A DNA stretch of 64,000 bases, taken from an uncultured Bacilli bacterium. GTDB lineage: Bacteria > Bacillota_I > Bacilli_A > RFN20 > CAG-826. Below, one piece after another: positions 9,032-16,184 of this stretch; the stretch's first letter is position 1; each line of letters opens with the position of its first letter. Location of the stretch: the NCBI GenBank assembly GCA_934140155.1, contig CAKPBC010000002.1:124001-188000 (forward strand). Reading direction: 5' to 3'. Below the pieces are notes generated by a model. It had not been told where the DNA came from, searched no databases, and saw nothing but the letters and a program-made list of their open reading frames with translations. The position numbers and the translations under genes are program-made.

Positions 9032-9733
9032 TTACCAATCCACCTCTTCTACTTTCAATGGATTTTGAATATTTTCATAAGATTTAATCTTACCATTTTT
9101 TACTCTAATAACCACATCCGCAATACGAGCAATATTTTGGTTATGAGTAACAACTACAACAGTTTTACCTGAATTTTTAGCGCTATCGAGTAATAATTTT
9201 AAAATCATAACACCTGTTTTAGAATCCAAAGCGCCAGTTGGCTCATCACATAAAATTATTTGTGGATTCTTAGCTAAAGCACGAGCAATAGAAACACGTT
9301 GTTGTTCTCCACCAGATAGTTCAGAAGGAAAATTATTTAAATGATCACCTAATCCAACATCGTTAAGTACCTTTTTAGCATCAATGACATCAGGTGCAAT
9401 TTCATTAATTAAAGAAACATTTTCAAGAACAGTCAAAGTTGGTATTAAATTATAAAATTGAAAAATAAAACCAACTTTAGAAGCACGATAATTGGCTAAT
9501 TCATCATTATTTAAAGTAGCAATATCTTTACCATCAACAATAATTTTACCACTTGTTGGAACATCTAATCCACCAAGCAAATTTAATAAAGTTGATTTTC
9601 CTGCACCACTTGGTCCTAAAATAACAATAAACTTGCCTTGTTCTAATGTTAAATCAACATCATCTAATGCTTTTAATTCATGGTCTCCATCACCATAAAT
9701 CTTACTTACATGTTCAAATTTTACTATTTCCAT
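9032..9733 (-). CDS. ABC transporter ATPase, MacB/LolD type
   Basis: 233 residues from ATG at 9733 (MEIVKFEHVSKIYGDGDHE), preceded by GGAAGGTG; a GTG at 9748 is less likely. Walker A is GPSGAGKST, the Q-loop is in FIFQFYNLIPTLTV, the signature is LSGGEQQRV, and Walker B with catalytic Glu is ILCDEPTGALDSKTG. It powers the adjacent FtsX-type permease. The operon starts at a consensus promoter embedded in two palindromes (9751-9804), so it is probably repressor-controlled. No regulator gene is adjacent. Confidence 0.95.
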   Translation of the reverse strand: MEIVKFEHVSKIYGDGDHELKALDDVDLTLEQGKFIVILGPSGAGKSTLLNLLGGLDVPTSGKIIVDGKDIATLNNDELANYRASKVGFIFQFYNLIPTLTVLENVSLINEIAPDVIDAKKVLNDVGLGDHLNNFPSELSGGEQQRVSIARALAKNPQIILCDEPTGALDSKTGVMILKLLLDSAKNSGKTVVVVTHNQNIARIADVVIRVKNGKIKSYENIQNPLKVEEVDW

Positions 9734-9750
9734 AAATGCACCTTCCACAA

Positions 9751-9766
9751 GTTAGTTATAACTAAC
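9751..9766. promoter_or_regulatory. Perfect 16-bp palindrome GTTAGTTATAACTAAC (putative operator)
   Basis: The sequence is identical to its reverse complement. It lies just downstream of the expected transcription start of the ABC operon and ahead of the ribosome binding site, where a bound repressor would block transcription. The form resembles operators of MarR/PadR-type dimers, but the protein is unknown. Confidence 0.6.
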
Positions 9767-9770
9767 TACA

Positions 9771-9791
9771 GCACAATTATAATGATTGTGC
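9771..9791. promoter_or_regulatory. Inverted repeat GCACAAT-n7-ATTGTGC over the -10 box
   Basis: Seven-base arms at 9771-9777 and 9785-9791 flank seven bases; the repeat covers the -10 box and part of the spacer of the ABC operon promoter. Likely a second operator. Its sequence differs from the palindrome at 9751, so two different regulators, or none for this one, are possible. Confidence 0.5.
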
Positions 9792-9804
9792 ATTTACTTG
9801 TCAA
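9776..9804 (-). promoter_or_regulatory. Consensus sigma-A promoter of the ABC/peptide operon
   Basis: On the minus strand TTGACA (9799-9804), a 17-base spacer, then TATAAT (9776-9781): a perfect match to both consensus boxes at ideal spacing. A promoter this strong overlapped by palindromes is typical of genes kept off by a repressor. Confidence 0.85.
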
Positions 9805-9834
9805 TAAAAAAAACATTTGCTTTTGCACAAATGC
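9805..9834 (-). terminator. Terminator after ntdP
   Basis: On the minus strand CATTTG (9828-9833) pairs with CAAATG (9814-9819) over a short loop, followed by a run of T (complement of the A run at 9805-9813). It lies 10 bases past the ntdP stop and just ahead of the ABC operon promoter. Confidence 0.7.
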
Positions 9835-9843
9835 TTTCTTATA

Positions 9844-10374
9844 TTAAACATCCATTTTTTTAAATTCTTCATAATAGCCATAAATTACTTTATCATTAAA
9901 AGGAAATAAACGTTTTTCCATTAAATAATAAATCTTTTTAACTTCGGAATTTAACACTTTATCAAGTCGATCATCATAATTATATTTTTCTTTATGACGA
10001 GCGTACTCTTTTTCATCTAAAACCTTAATATTTCCATCTGGGTATAGTTTTAAATCTAAGTCATAATCAATGTATTTTATTTTGCCATCATCAACAATAC
10101 TTGGAGAAGCAATATTACAGTAATAACATATTCCTTCTTCTTTCATCATCCCGATAGCGTTAAACCAGTCTTTTTTAGATAATATTGTTATTGCTGGTTC
10201 ATGCGTATACCAGCGGCGACCATCATCTTCAATTACTCGCGTACGTTTACTAGCAACAATAAGATAATCATCGTTATCTTCTAAAACATAATTTCTTTCC
10301 CAACATCGATGTATGTGACCATTGTGTTTAAAACTATGTATTTGAACCCATTTGCCTTTCAAACACATATCCAT
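9844..10374 (-). CDS. ntdP: Nucleoside tri-/diphosphatase, DUF402 family
   Basis: 176 residues from ATG at 10374, the same length as Bacillus YgaC. Family landmarks are the opening GKWVQIHSFKHNGHIHRCWE, then RTRVIEDDGRRWYTHEPAI, the central EEGICYYCNIASP and YIDYDLDLKLYPDG. Characterised members hydrolyse nucleoside tri- and diphosphates with a divalent metal; the acidic cluster DYDLD fits metal binding. Alternative starts are GTG 10383, ATG 10380 and ATG 10368; AAGGTG best serves 10374. Transcribed alone, with a terminator behind it. Confidence 0.9.
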   Translation of the reverse strand: MDMCLKGKWVQIHSFKHNGHIHRCWERNYVLEDNDDYLIVASKRTRVIEDDGRRWYTHEPAITILSKKDWFNAIGMMKEEGICYYCNIASPSIVDDGKIKYIDYDLDLKLYPDGNIKVLDEKEYARHKEKYNYDDRLDKVLNSEVKKIYYLMEKRLFPFNDKVIYGYYEEFKKMDV

Positions 10375-10464
10375 AATCATCACCTTCTAACTAACTTTTA
10401 GTTCTCTCATATTATGACACAATTATATAAAATAAAAAAGAAATAAGATTAATAATTGTGTTAA

Positions 10465-10505
10465 GAAAAAAATCCACCAGTAACACCAAAGTTACTTAAT
10501 GGATT
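10465..10505 (-). terminator. Terminator after the 293-residue membrane protein gene
   Basis: On the minus strand AATCCATTAAGTAAC (10491-10505) pairs imperfectly with GTTACTGGTGGATT (10471-10484), followed by a run of T (10465-10472 region). It begins 6 bases after the stop at 10512. Confidence 0.7.
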
Positions 10506-10511
10506 CATTTA

Positions 10512-11393
10512 TTAAATATTTTTGATAATTTCCTCAACAACTAATTTTATATCTTTAGCCACTCTTTCAAATCCTACAAAATCAGTTGGTTCATTCAAAG
10601 GAATAGCCACTAATTTATCAGCGTAAGATAATGCAATAGTGATAAGATTATCGTTTATAGAAATTGTTAAATCGTATAAATAATCATCAACTTCAACATT
10701 AGCTAAAGTTTCTAAAATCTTTTTATTTAAAATTTTAGGGTAATTTTTATTTGATGCATAAACTAGTAACTTATCGTCATCAATTACTTTTTCTAATTTT
10801 TCAACATCAGTAGGTCCATAACAATTTGGAACAACAGTTTTACGATATAAAACAATTCTTTGACCATAATTTTTTAAACTATGATATTGAATAAATTTTC
10901 CACAAAATGCTACGATTGGTTTTTTAGCATCTTTAGGATCAGGCACACTAAACATTAAATCCGCCATTTGAATAGTTTTATCATATACATCAAATTGTAA
11001 AGTGTTTCTTGATTTACATGACTCAACATTAAGCATAAATTTAGCATTTTTAATATCATCAATAGCAAAAGTATCATCCGCTAAAGAAGTTAAATTTTTA
11101 ACATCAACTTCACTTAATTCAATATCCGATAAAACTTGATAGCACTCTCGAATATATTGTTGTGTTTTTTTATTTAACTTGCTTTTGATAATTCTTAAAT
11201 AGACAAACATCAAAATAATAATTACTATAGCAATTATGATAGCTATTGTAGACTTATCTCTTAAAAGCACAAAATCAAGAATAAATCCAATAATTGAAAT
11301 AAAGAAACAAATATAGTTAATTATTTTTAATTTCTTGAAATAATTTAAAAATGCCACTCGCATTGTTTCAATTTTTTGTTTATTTTCTTCCAT
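10512..11393 (-). CDS. Membrane protein of unknown function, possibly DUF3137-like
   Basis: 293 residues from ATG at 11393 (MEENKQKIETMRVAFLNYFKK), with AGAGGTGG upstream. Two adjacent hydrophobic segments lie at about residues 26-46 and 52-72, so both termini are probably cytoplasmic with a large C-terminal soluble domain of about 220 residues rich in Asp and Lys. The helix-helix-soluble domain order and the GKFIQYHSL region recall DUF3137 proteins, but I am not certain. It starts 50 bases after the thiT stop and may be read through from it. Confidence 0.7.
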   Translation of the reverse strand: MEENKQKIETMRVAFLNYFKKLKIINYICFFISIIGFILDFVLLRDKSTIAIIIAIVIIILMFVYLRIIKSKLNKKTQQYIRECYQVLSDIELSEVDVKNLTSLADDTFAIDDIKNAKFMLNVESCKSRNTLQFDVYDKTIQMADLMFSVPDPKDAKKPIVAFCGKFIQYHSLKNYGQRIVLYRKTVVPNCYGPTDVEKLEKVIDDDKLLVYASNKNYPKILNKKILETLANVEVDDYLYDLTISINDNLITIALSYADKLVAIPLNEPTDFVGFERVAKDIKLVVEEIIKNI

Positions 11394-11443
11394 GTTTTCC
11401 ACCTCTATGATAATAATATTACCATAAATAAGGAAATTAAGCA

Positions 11444-12514
11444 TTAATTACTTTTTTTAGATTTTAATAGATAAACAAATGTTAATGTTAAATTTAAAAC
11501 TGCTAAAATTCCTAATAACCAAATTACAAGATTCATAGGATAAAATGCACTAAAAGATAAACCTGTAACATTGTTAACATTTTCTAATAATGTTGATTTC
11601 ATTAAAAATGAGAAAATAAAACTAATAGTTAACATAAATGATGATAATATTGTTTTGATTTTAAAATAATTATTTGGAATAAACATAATTCCAATAATAA
11701 ACACTAAAGCAAACATAATAAAACGAGCATACATATTTGGTTCTAATACAAAACTAACATAATTTTCGCCACTTAAATATTCTTTTGTTGCTCCAGAAAC
11801 AATATCAAATCCGGTAATATGTGAAGATAAAACTTTATTCCACTCTGCATCATATTTATAAATAAATTTACCTGAGAATAAAATAATGACCATTAATGAA
11901 GCTACCGCAATAGAAATTGATAAAACTGTTTCTTTTTTCAAAGACTTAAATTCTTCTTTTGGTTCAAAGACAAATGGTGCTTTAAACACTAAAACAATTA
12001 ATATAATTGCACATAATACTCCAGAAGGAATTAAATAAGAAGCATTGTATCCAATTGAATACCAGAAAGGCGCTACTCCTTCTGGGGCATTTTCAGCAAA
12101 GAATATAACTCCTGATGCTGTTGCGCATGCTAAACGTAACAAAGTTCCGAGTAATACTGAGCAACCAACAAGAATAGATTTTATCTTTTTAGATTCTGTT
12201 TTTGCAAGTGATTTTGCAAATAACCCAGCAAATCCAACTACAGTGTAAGCACCCCAATAATCAAGGAATACTTGTGCCCAGTGTACAAAATAAGCACCAT
12301 AGAATGTTTGAATAACACCTATCGCTAATCCTGTGCATAGTCCACCTTTTAATCCCCAACGATAAGACATAATAAATATTGCAATCATTGCAATACCAAT
12401 TGATCCACCGCTTGGGAAGAATGGATCAGAATAAAGACCGGCAAAGTAGTCAAGCACAATTCCTAATGCAGTAAATATGGCTACTTCACACATAAATTTA
12501 AGGTTTTTTGACAT
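11444..12514 (-). CDS. thiT: Thiamine transporter ThiT (ECF S component) with C-terminal membrane extension
   Basis: 356 residues from ATG at 12514 (MSKNLKFMCEVAIFTALGIVLDYFAG), preceded by AAGGAAG. Residues 1-190 form a six-helix ThiT S component, including the family motif region around HWAQVFLDYWGAYTVVG; it binds thiamine and uses the shared ECF ATPase module, which is not in this window. Typical ThiT is about 190 residues; here about 165 more follow, with a linker at about 198-210 and four or five further membrane helices. A TPP riboswitch with terminator precedes the gene, independently supporting thiamine. An upstream in-frame start at 12598 would lie inside the riboswitch and is rejected. 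Confidence 0.92.
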   Translation of the reverse strand: MSKNLKFMCEVAIFTALGIVLDYFAGLYSDPFFPSGGSIGIAMIAIFIMSYRWGLKGGLCTGLAIGVIQTFYGAYFVHWAQVFLDYWGAYTVVGFAGLFAKSLAKTESKKIKSILVGCSVLLGTLLRLACATASGVIFFAENAPEGVAPFWYSIGYNASYLIPSGVLCAIILIVLVFKAPFVFEPKEEFKSLKKETVLSISIAVASLMVIILFSGKFIYKYDAEWNKVLSSHITGFDIVSGATKEYLSGENYVSFVLEPNMYARFIMFALVFIIGIMFIPNNYFKIKTILSSFMLTISFIFSFLMKSTLLENVNNVTGLSFSAFYPMNLVIWLLGILAVLNLTLTFVYLLKSKKSN

Positions 12515-12532
12515 AGTAATACTTCCTTTCCA

Positions 12533-12566
12533 ATAAAAAACCTCTCCAGGTAAAATGAAGAGGTAA
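12533..12566 (-). terminator. Riboswitch-controlled terminator before thiT
   Basis: On the minus strand ACCTCT (12559-12564) pairs with AGAGGT (12540-12545), followed by a run of T (12534-12540). It lies between the TPP aptamer and the thiT ribosome binding site, the expected expression platform for transcription attenuation. Confidence 0.85.
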
Positions 12567-12581
12567 GAAAATATAAAAAAT

Positions 12582-12662
12582 TCTACTTCCGCTAGCATTA
12601 CCTAGATCAAGTTCGGTCGAAGTTAATTAACTTCCTCTCAGCCTAGTTCACTAAGCTCCCGT
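12582..12662 (-). ncRNA. TPP riboswitch aptamer (THI element)
   Basis: Read on the minus strand it has the canonical order GGGAGC, CTGAGAGG (CTGAGA at 12636-12641), GACCGAACTTGATCT, AGGTAATGCTAGCGGAAGTA. These are the conserved pyrimidine-sensor and pyrophosphate-sensor parts of the thi-box. When TPP is bound the downstream terminator should form and shut off thiT. Confidence 0.96.
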
Positions 12663-12668
12663 AATTAA

Positions 12669-12697
12669 ATACTAGCATACTATTGAGCGATATACAA
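12669..12697 (-). promoter_or_regulatory. Promoter of the TPP riboswitch-thiT transcript
   Basis: TTGTAT (12692-12697), a 17-base spacer and TAGTAT (12669-12674) on the minus strand place the start just before the GGGAGC aptamer stem. It lies 12 bases downstream of the yccF stop. Confidence 0.6.
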
Positions 12698-12709
12698 TAA
12701 TTTAAGTTA

Positions 12710-13075
12710 CTATTTAAAATCATAACCAAATGGCAACAAAACAAATTGTGCAAGTTTAAAATATTGTTTTCCAAATGGTATTCCTATTATTGTAATGCAT
12801 AAAAGCAAACCTGTTAATAAATAACCAATTGCTTCTACTAATCCAAATAATATTAACCAAATAATGTTTACTAACAATTTTACAGCTCCCTGTTTACTAG
12901 TAGCCACTACTTGTTTTCCAAATGGCCACAAAACAAAACATCCCATTTTAATTAGTTGAAGACCCAAAGGTATTCCAATAATAGTAGCGCATACAAGTCC
13001 TCCAACTAAAATATTACCTAATCCCCAAAATAATCCGCCAAATAATAACCAGCATAAATTTCCAATCGTTTTCAT
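12710..13075 (-). CDS. yccF: YccF-family small inner membrane protein
   Basis: 121 residues from ATG at 13075 (MKTIGNLCWLLFGGLFWGLG), the usual YccF length. Two copies of the YccF domain are visible, each a hydrophobic hairpin ending in CxTIIGIPxGxQxxKxxxFVLxPFG (CATIIGIPLGLQLIKMGCFVL and CITIIGIPFGKQYFKLAQFVL). Function in the membrane is unknown. The frame is open to 13393, but the upstream part is antisense to the GerQ-like gene and lacks a family match, so I reject it. Confidence 0.88.
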   Translation of the reverse strand: MKTIGNLCWLLFGGLFWGLGNILVGGLVCATIIGIPLGLQLIKMGCFVLWPFGKQVVATSKQGAVKLLVNIIWLILFGLVEAIGYLLTGLLLCITIIGIPFGKQYFKLAQFVLLPFGYDFK

Positions 13076-13216
13076 AATTCTTTTAATCCCCCAATATTTA
13101 AGAGTATAACATAGATTAATCATATCTAATAAACTTTTTTTAATATTAACAATAATGTCATAGATTAATATATTTTTACATATATTTTCATTGAAAAATA
13201 AAAAAGGAGATTTAGT

Positions 13217-13687
13217 ATGGATAGAATGACACCACCACCTAATTATTACGGAGCACCTTTCCCAGGATTTAATCAAGGGCCACAAGGTCCAGTTCCACAA
13301 GGAGCTCAACCACCAATGCCAAATAACGGAAATATGCCTAATAATATGCCAAACCAAAATAACACTCAAACACCACCTGCTTATAATGGTCAAGCAAATA
13401 ATTCAAATGATCAACAAGAATCTAATAACCAATTATGCGTTTGCTATACCTATGCAGATATAGCTCACGCTAATAGAGGCAAAGTAGTTAAAGTTTATTG
13501 TTCATTCCCTGATTCTAGTAAATGGCATGATGTTGTTATCGAAGGTATTATTTATTATGCTGCTGATGACCATATTGTTATAGAAAGCATTGAAGAGCCA
13601 AAGAAATATACTATGATTCTTGGTGTTTATGTAAATTATATGGAAACATACGAAAAACCTATTGTTCCAACAAAAAAGAACATCTAA
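13217..13687 (+). CDS. GerQ-domain (spore coat-like) protein
   Basis: 156 residues from ATG at 13217, preceded by AAAAAGGAGATTTAGT. Residues 1-70 are low complexity, rich in Pro, Asn, Gln and Gly (PPPNYYGAPFPGFNQGPQGP). Residues 76-146 match the GerQ domain: AHANRGKVVKVYCSFPDSSKW, then IEGIIYYAADDHIVIESIEE, KYTMILGVYVNYMETYE. In Bacillus GerQ is a transglutaminase-crosslinked coat protein that localises the cortex hydrolase CwlJ; its N-terminus is also Pro/Gln-rich. No other sporulation gene is nearby, so its role here is uncertain. Confidence 0.72.
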   Translation: MDRMTPPPNYYGAPFPGFNQGPQGPVPQGAQPPMPNNGNMPNNMPNQNNTQTPPAYNGQANNSNDQQESNNQLCVCYTYADIAHANRGKVVKVYCSFPDSSKWHDVVIEGIIYYAADDHIVIESIEEPKKYTMILGVYVNYMETYEKPIVPTKKNI

Positions 13688-13745
13688 CTAGAAGCATCTA
13701 TAGATAATTTTAAATTTCTAATTGCATTTTCAAATGGTGATGAAA

Positions 13746-13780
13746 AGCTCACGGAATTTTTTCTGTGAGCCTTTTCTTTC
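13746..13780 (+). terminator. Terminator after the GerQ-like gene
   Basis: AGCTCACGGAA and TTCTGTGAGC (13746-13770) form a strong stem with one mismatch, followed by CTTTTCTTTC. It lies about 60 bases after the stop. Confidence 0.75.
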
Positions 13781-14109
13781 GTAGAAATTGTAATTTACCA
13801 AAAAGCAATTTAATAATAGTATGTAAATAAAAAATTATTGCTTTTAAACAATATTATTATCAAGTAAAGAACATTGAAGAAACAAAAAAAAGATGTAATA
13901 ATAAGAGCGAAAATATGAGTTGAAAATTATGATTAATAAAAAATATTATAAAAAACTCGGTGGTTTCTCCTATCTATTAGATGAAGTTAAAATGAAGTGC
14001 TATTAATAAAGTAGACACAATTTGACATTTATGTGGAAGTGATCTAATTTAAATCCTTACAGTTTGCTCTAATTTTTTTTAATCTAAAATTTTTATTCTT
14101 TTTTAAATC
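13781..14109. other. Intergenic region with a possible decayed transposase end
   Basis: About 330 bases without an intact gene. A 25-codon frame at about 13931-14008 (MINKKYYKKLGGFSYLL) has no ribosome binding site. Its LGGFS segment followed by GTAGACACAATTTGAC resembles the end of an IS3-type transposase and its terminal repeat, but the match is weak. No second terminal repeat was found. Confidence 0.3.
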
Positions 14110-14772
14110 TTAATTTTGCCAATTAATTGGTTTAAGTCCATGATTAACTAAATAATTATTAGTTTTTAAAAAGTGATTTTGATTAAAAAATCCTCCTCTA
14201 TTCGCAGATAGTGGCGAAGGATGGGTTGATTCTAAAATCAAATGATTAGGATTATGTAAATATTTTTTTAACCCACGAGCGTAATTTCCCCAAAGTAAAA
14301 ACACAATTGGTTGATCTTGTTCATCAATGGTTTTTAATATATCTTGCACAAATAAATCATAGCCAATATTTTGATGCGATAGTGGTATTGATTTTCGCAC
14401 AGTAAGTATTGTATTTAATAATAGAACGCCTTGCTTAGCAAGATAAGTTAAATCACCATTAGAATAATTCATCTTATAACCAAAATTATTTTCTATTTCC
14501 TTATATATATTAATTAAAGATGGTGGCAAAGCAACTCCTTTAGGAACAGAAAAAGATAATCCCATAGCTTGATGATCTTCGTGATATGGATCTTGGCCAA
14601 TTATTACTACTTTTACTTCTTTAAGGGGCGTATACTTAAAAGCATTAAACATCATATTTCGTGGTGGGAAAATAGTGTGTGTTGCGTATTCTTGATTTAA
14701 AATAGCATTAATTTTTTTGGCGTATTCTTTTCCTTTAATTTCTTCAAATAATTCTTCCCAAGTATTAATCAT
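14110..14772 (-). CDS. ung: Uracil-DNA glycosylase (family 1)
   Basis: 220 residues from ATG at 14772 (MINTWEELFEEIKGKEYAKK). Removes uracil from DNA to start base excision repair. The catalytic water-activating motif GQDPYHEDHQAMGLSFSV is present with Asp-Pro-Tyr-His, plus LLNTILTV and the DNA-intercalation loop HPSPLSANRGGFF with its catalytic His. The start overlaps the stop of the upstream membrane protein gene by 8 bases (ATGATTAA), so translation is coupled. A GTG 9 bases upstream belongs to the ribosome binding region. Confidence 0.97.
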   Translation of the reverse strand: MINTWEELFEEIKGKEYAKKINAILNQEYATHTIFPPRNMMFNAFKYTPLKEVKVVIIGQDPYHEDHQAMGLSFSVPKGVALPPSLINIYKEIENNFGYKMNYSNGDLTYLAKQGVLLLNTILTVRKSIPLSHQNIGYDLFVQDILKTIDEQDQPIVFLLWGNYARGLKKYLHNPNHLILESTHPSPLSANRGGFFNQNHFLKTNNYLVNHGLKPINWQN

Positions 14773-16069
14773 TTTTATCACTACTTTCTAAATCAATAAC
14801 TTCATTATCATCTACTAAATCTTTTAAAGGAATATGTTTTGGTGTTACTGGTGACACTTTTACTGGTTTTCGAAGTTTGCTAGGTGTAAGTGGTTTAACC
14901 ACTATTTCTTTCGACTCTTCATTATTTTCTACTTTTTCTTCACTATTATTTGGAATATCTTCTTTTACTTCTTCATTTTGTTTTAAAACATCAAATTTAT
15001 CATCAAAAGCAATTTTTTTAGTATCATTTTCGTTAGCAATTTCTTTATTCTTATCCTCTTGTTTCATTTCAATACCATCATGTTCATTTAAAGAAACAGT
15101 CTTATCTAATGATGACAAAATTACTCTTAATGGCTTCTTTTCTGTAATTGGCTTTGCAACTTCATGAAGTTGATGTCTTTCTTCTACTCCCAAATCCACT
15201 ATGCCGTGAGCTAAATCATCAAAATAATTTTGTTTGTTTTTATTATCTTCATTTATCTGTTTAATATCAATTGTGGCAATAGTTTCGACAATTGATTTAC
15301 TATGAACGAATTTAGCATGGCTTAAGATATCACTTGTTTCCACAAATGTTTCTTCTCCTTGAATAGAATTAACTCGGCGTTCATGATCTCTTAAAGCACG
15401 CTTTGCTTTTGCTTTAGCAATTGGCTTTTTTAAAATAATAGCAATCATTGAAAAAATCATCCAATATAAGAAAGCTACAGCAACTAAACCAATAATCAAT
15501 ATAGCAAATTTTATAGCATCGTCTTTTTCAAATAATGGACGGGCATTATAATTATAGAATGAAATATTTTGTTCAAATACAGCATATAAACCCGGAGCAT
15601 TTTTTTTAAATCCTTCTTGTAAATCATAAGAATTTAATAAGAAAAAATATAATATCCATAGATTAAGTGGAATCCACATAAATACTAATCTAAAAATTGG
15701 AACACGCTTTTCAAATAAAATTGGATCAAATTCGCTTTTTGGTAAAATAATTTCTTCTTTTTCAACACTTTTAACTTTTGTTTTTTTGGTTTTTAAAACA
15801 ATAAAGTAAATCACAAAATAAATTATTAGAATTAAAAAAGTAATGATAAAGAAACTAATTGAATTAGCGATTACATTATTTATTTGACCATCATCAACAA
15901 AAGTTGGAAGATGCAGCAACTTGCTTACAGCACTCAAAACAATAATAGTTAAATCACGAATCCATAATAAAAACTGTGGAAGTACCTTAACAATACTTGG
16001 AGTCATAAACAAAATAGCAAAAATTAAATCCACAATAATAAGTACTAAAGGAAAAATCCATTTTTTCAT
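14765..16069 (-). CDS. Polytopic membrane protein with long charged C-terminal tail
   Basis: 434 residues from ATG at 16069, with AAAGGAG upstream. Five hydrophobic segments are visible at about residues 6-27, 32-55, 66-92, 130-150 and 190-217. The remaining 200 residues are highly charged and low complexity, rich in Lys, Glu, Asp and Asn (KQNEEVKEDIPNNSEEKVEN), probably cytoplasmic and disordered, and end in a proline-lysine stretch (KLRKPVKVSPVTPKHIPLKD). I do not recognise the family. Coupled to ung downstream. Confidence 0.75.
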   Translation of the reverse strand: MKKWIFPLVLIIVDLIFAILFMTPSIVKVLPQFLLWIRDLTIIVLSAVSKLLHLPTFVDDGQINNVIANSISFFIITFLILIIYFVIYFIVLKTKKTKVKSVEKEEIILPKSEFDPILFEKRVPIFRLVFMWIPLNLWILYFFLLNSYDLQEGFKKNAPGLYAVFEQNISFYNYNARPLFEKDDAIKFAILIIGLVAVAFLYWMIFSMIAIILKKPIAKAKAKRALRDHERRVNSIQGEETFVETSDILSHAKFVHSKSIVETIATIDIKQINEDNKNKQNYFDDLAHGIVDLGVEERHQLHEVAKPITEKKPLRVILSSLDKTVSLNEHDGIEMKQEDKNKEIANENDTKKIAFDDKFDVLKQNEEVKEDIPNNSEEKVENNEESKEIVVKPLTPSKLRKPVKVSPVTPKHIPLKDLVDDNEVIDLESSDKND

Positions 16070-16153
16070 TTTGCTCACACTCCTTTTTTATATGATAAAC
16101 TATTTTTCATAATGATTATAGAAATATTTTATAAATATTTTTATAATTTGTTG

Positions 16154-16170
16154 TATAATATGCCTAGGAG
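16154..16170 (+). promoter_or_regulatory. Possible -10 box and ribosome binding site for the glycosyltransferase gene
   Basis: TATAAT at 16154-16159 has no good -35. AGGAG at 16166-16170 is 14 bases from ATG 16185 and only 2 bases from TTG 16173, so the start of the gene is not settled by spacing alone. Confidence 0.35.
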
Positions 16171-16184
16171 ACTTGCTAAAGCCA

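Noticed and set aside
12515..12598. Longer ThiT start in the riboswitch region
   Set aside because: It would translate the TPP terminator hairpin; ATG 12514 has the ribosome binding site.
13076..13393. N-terminal extension of yccF up to 13393
   Set aside because: It has no family match, is Trp/Ile rich and antisense to the GerQ-like gene; ATG 13075 gives the exact YccF length.
13931..14008. 25-codon frame as a real small protein
   Set aside because: No ribosome binding site, poor composition; kept only as a possible decayed transposase end.
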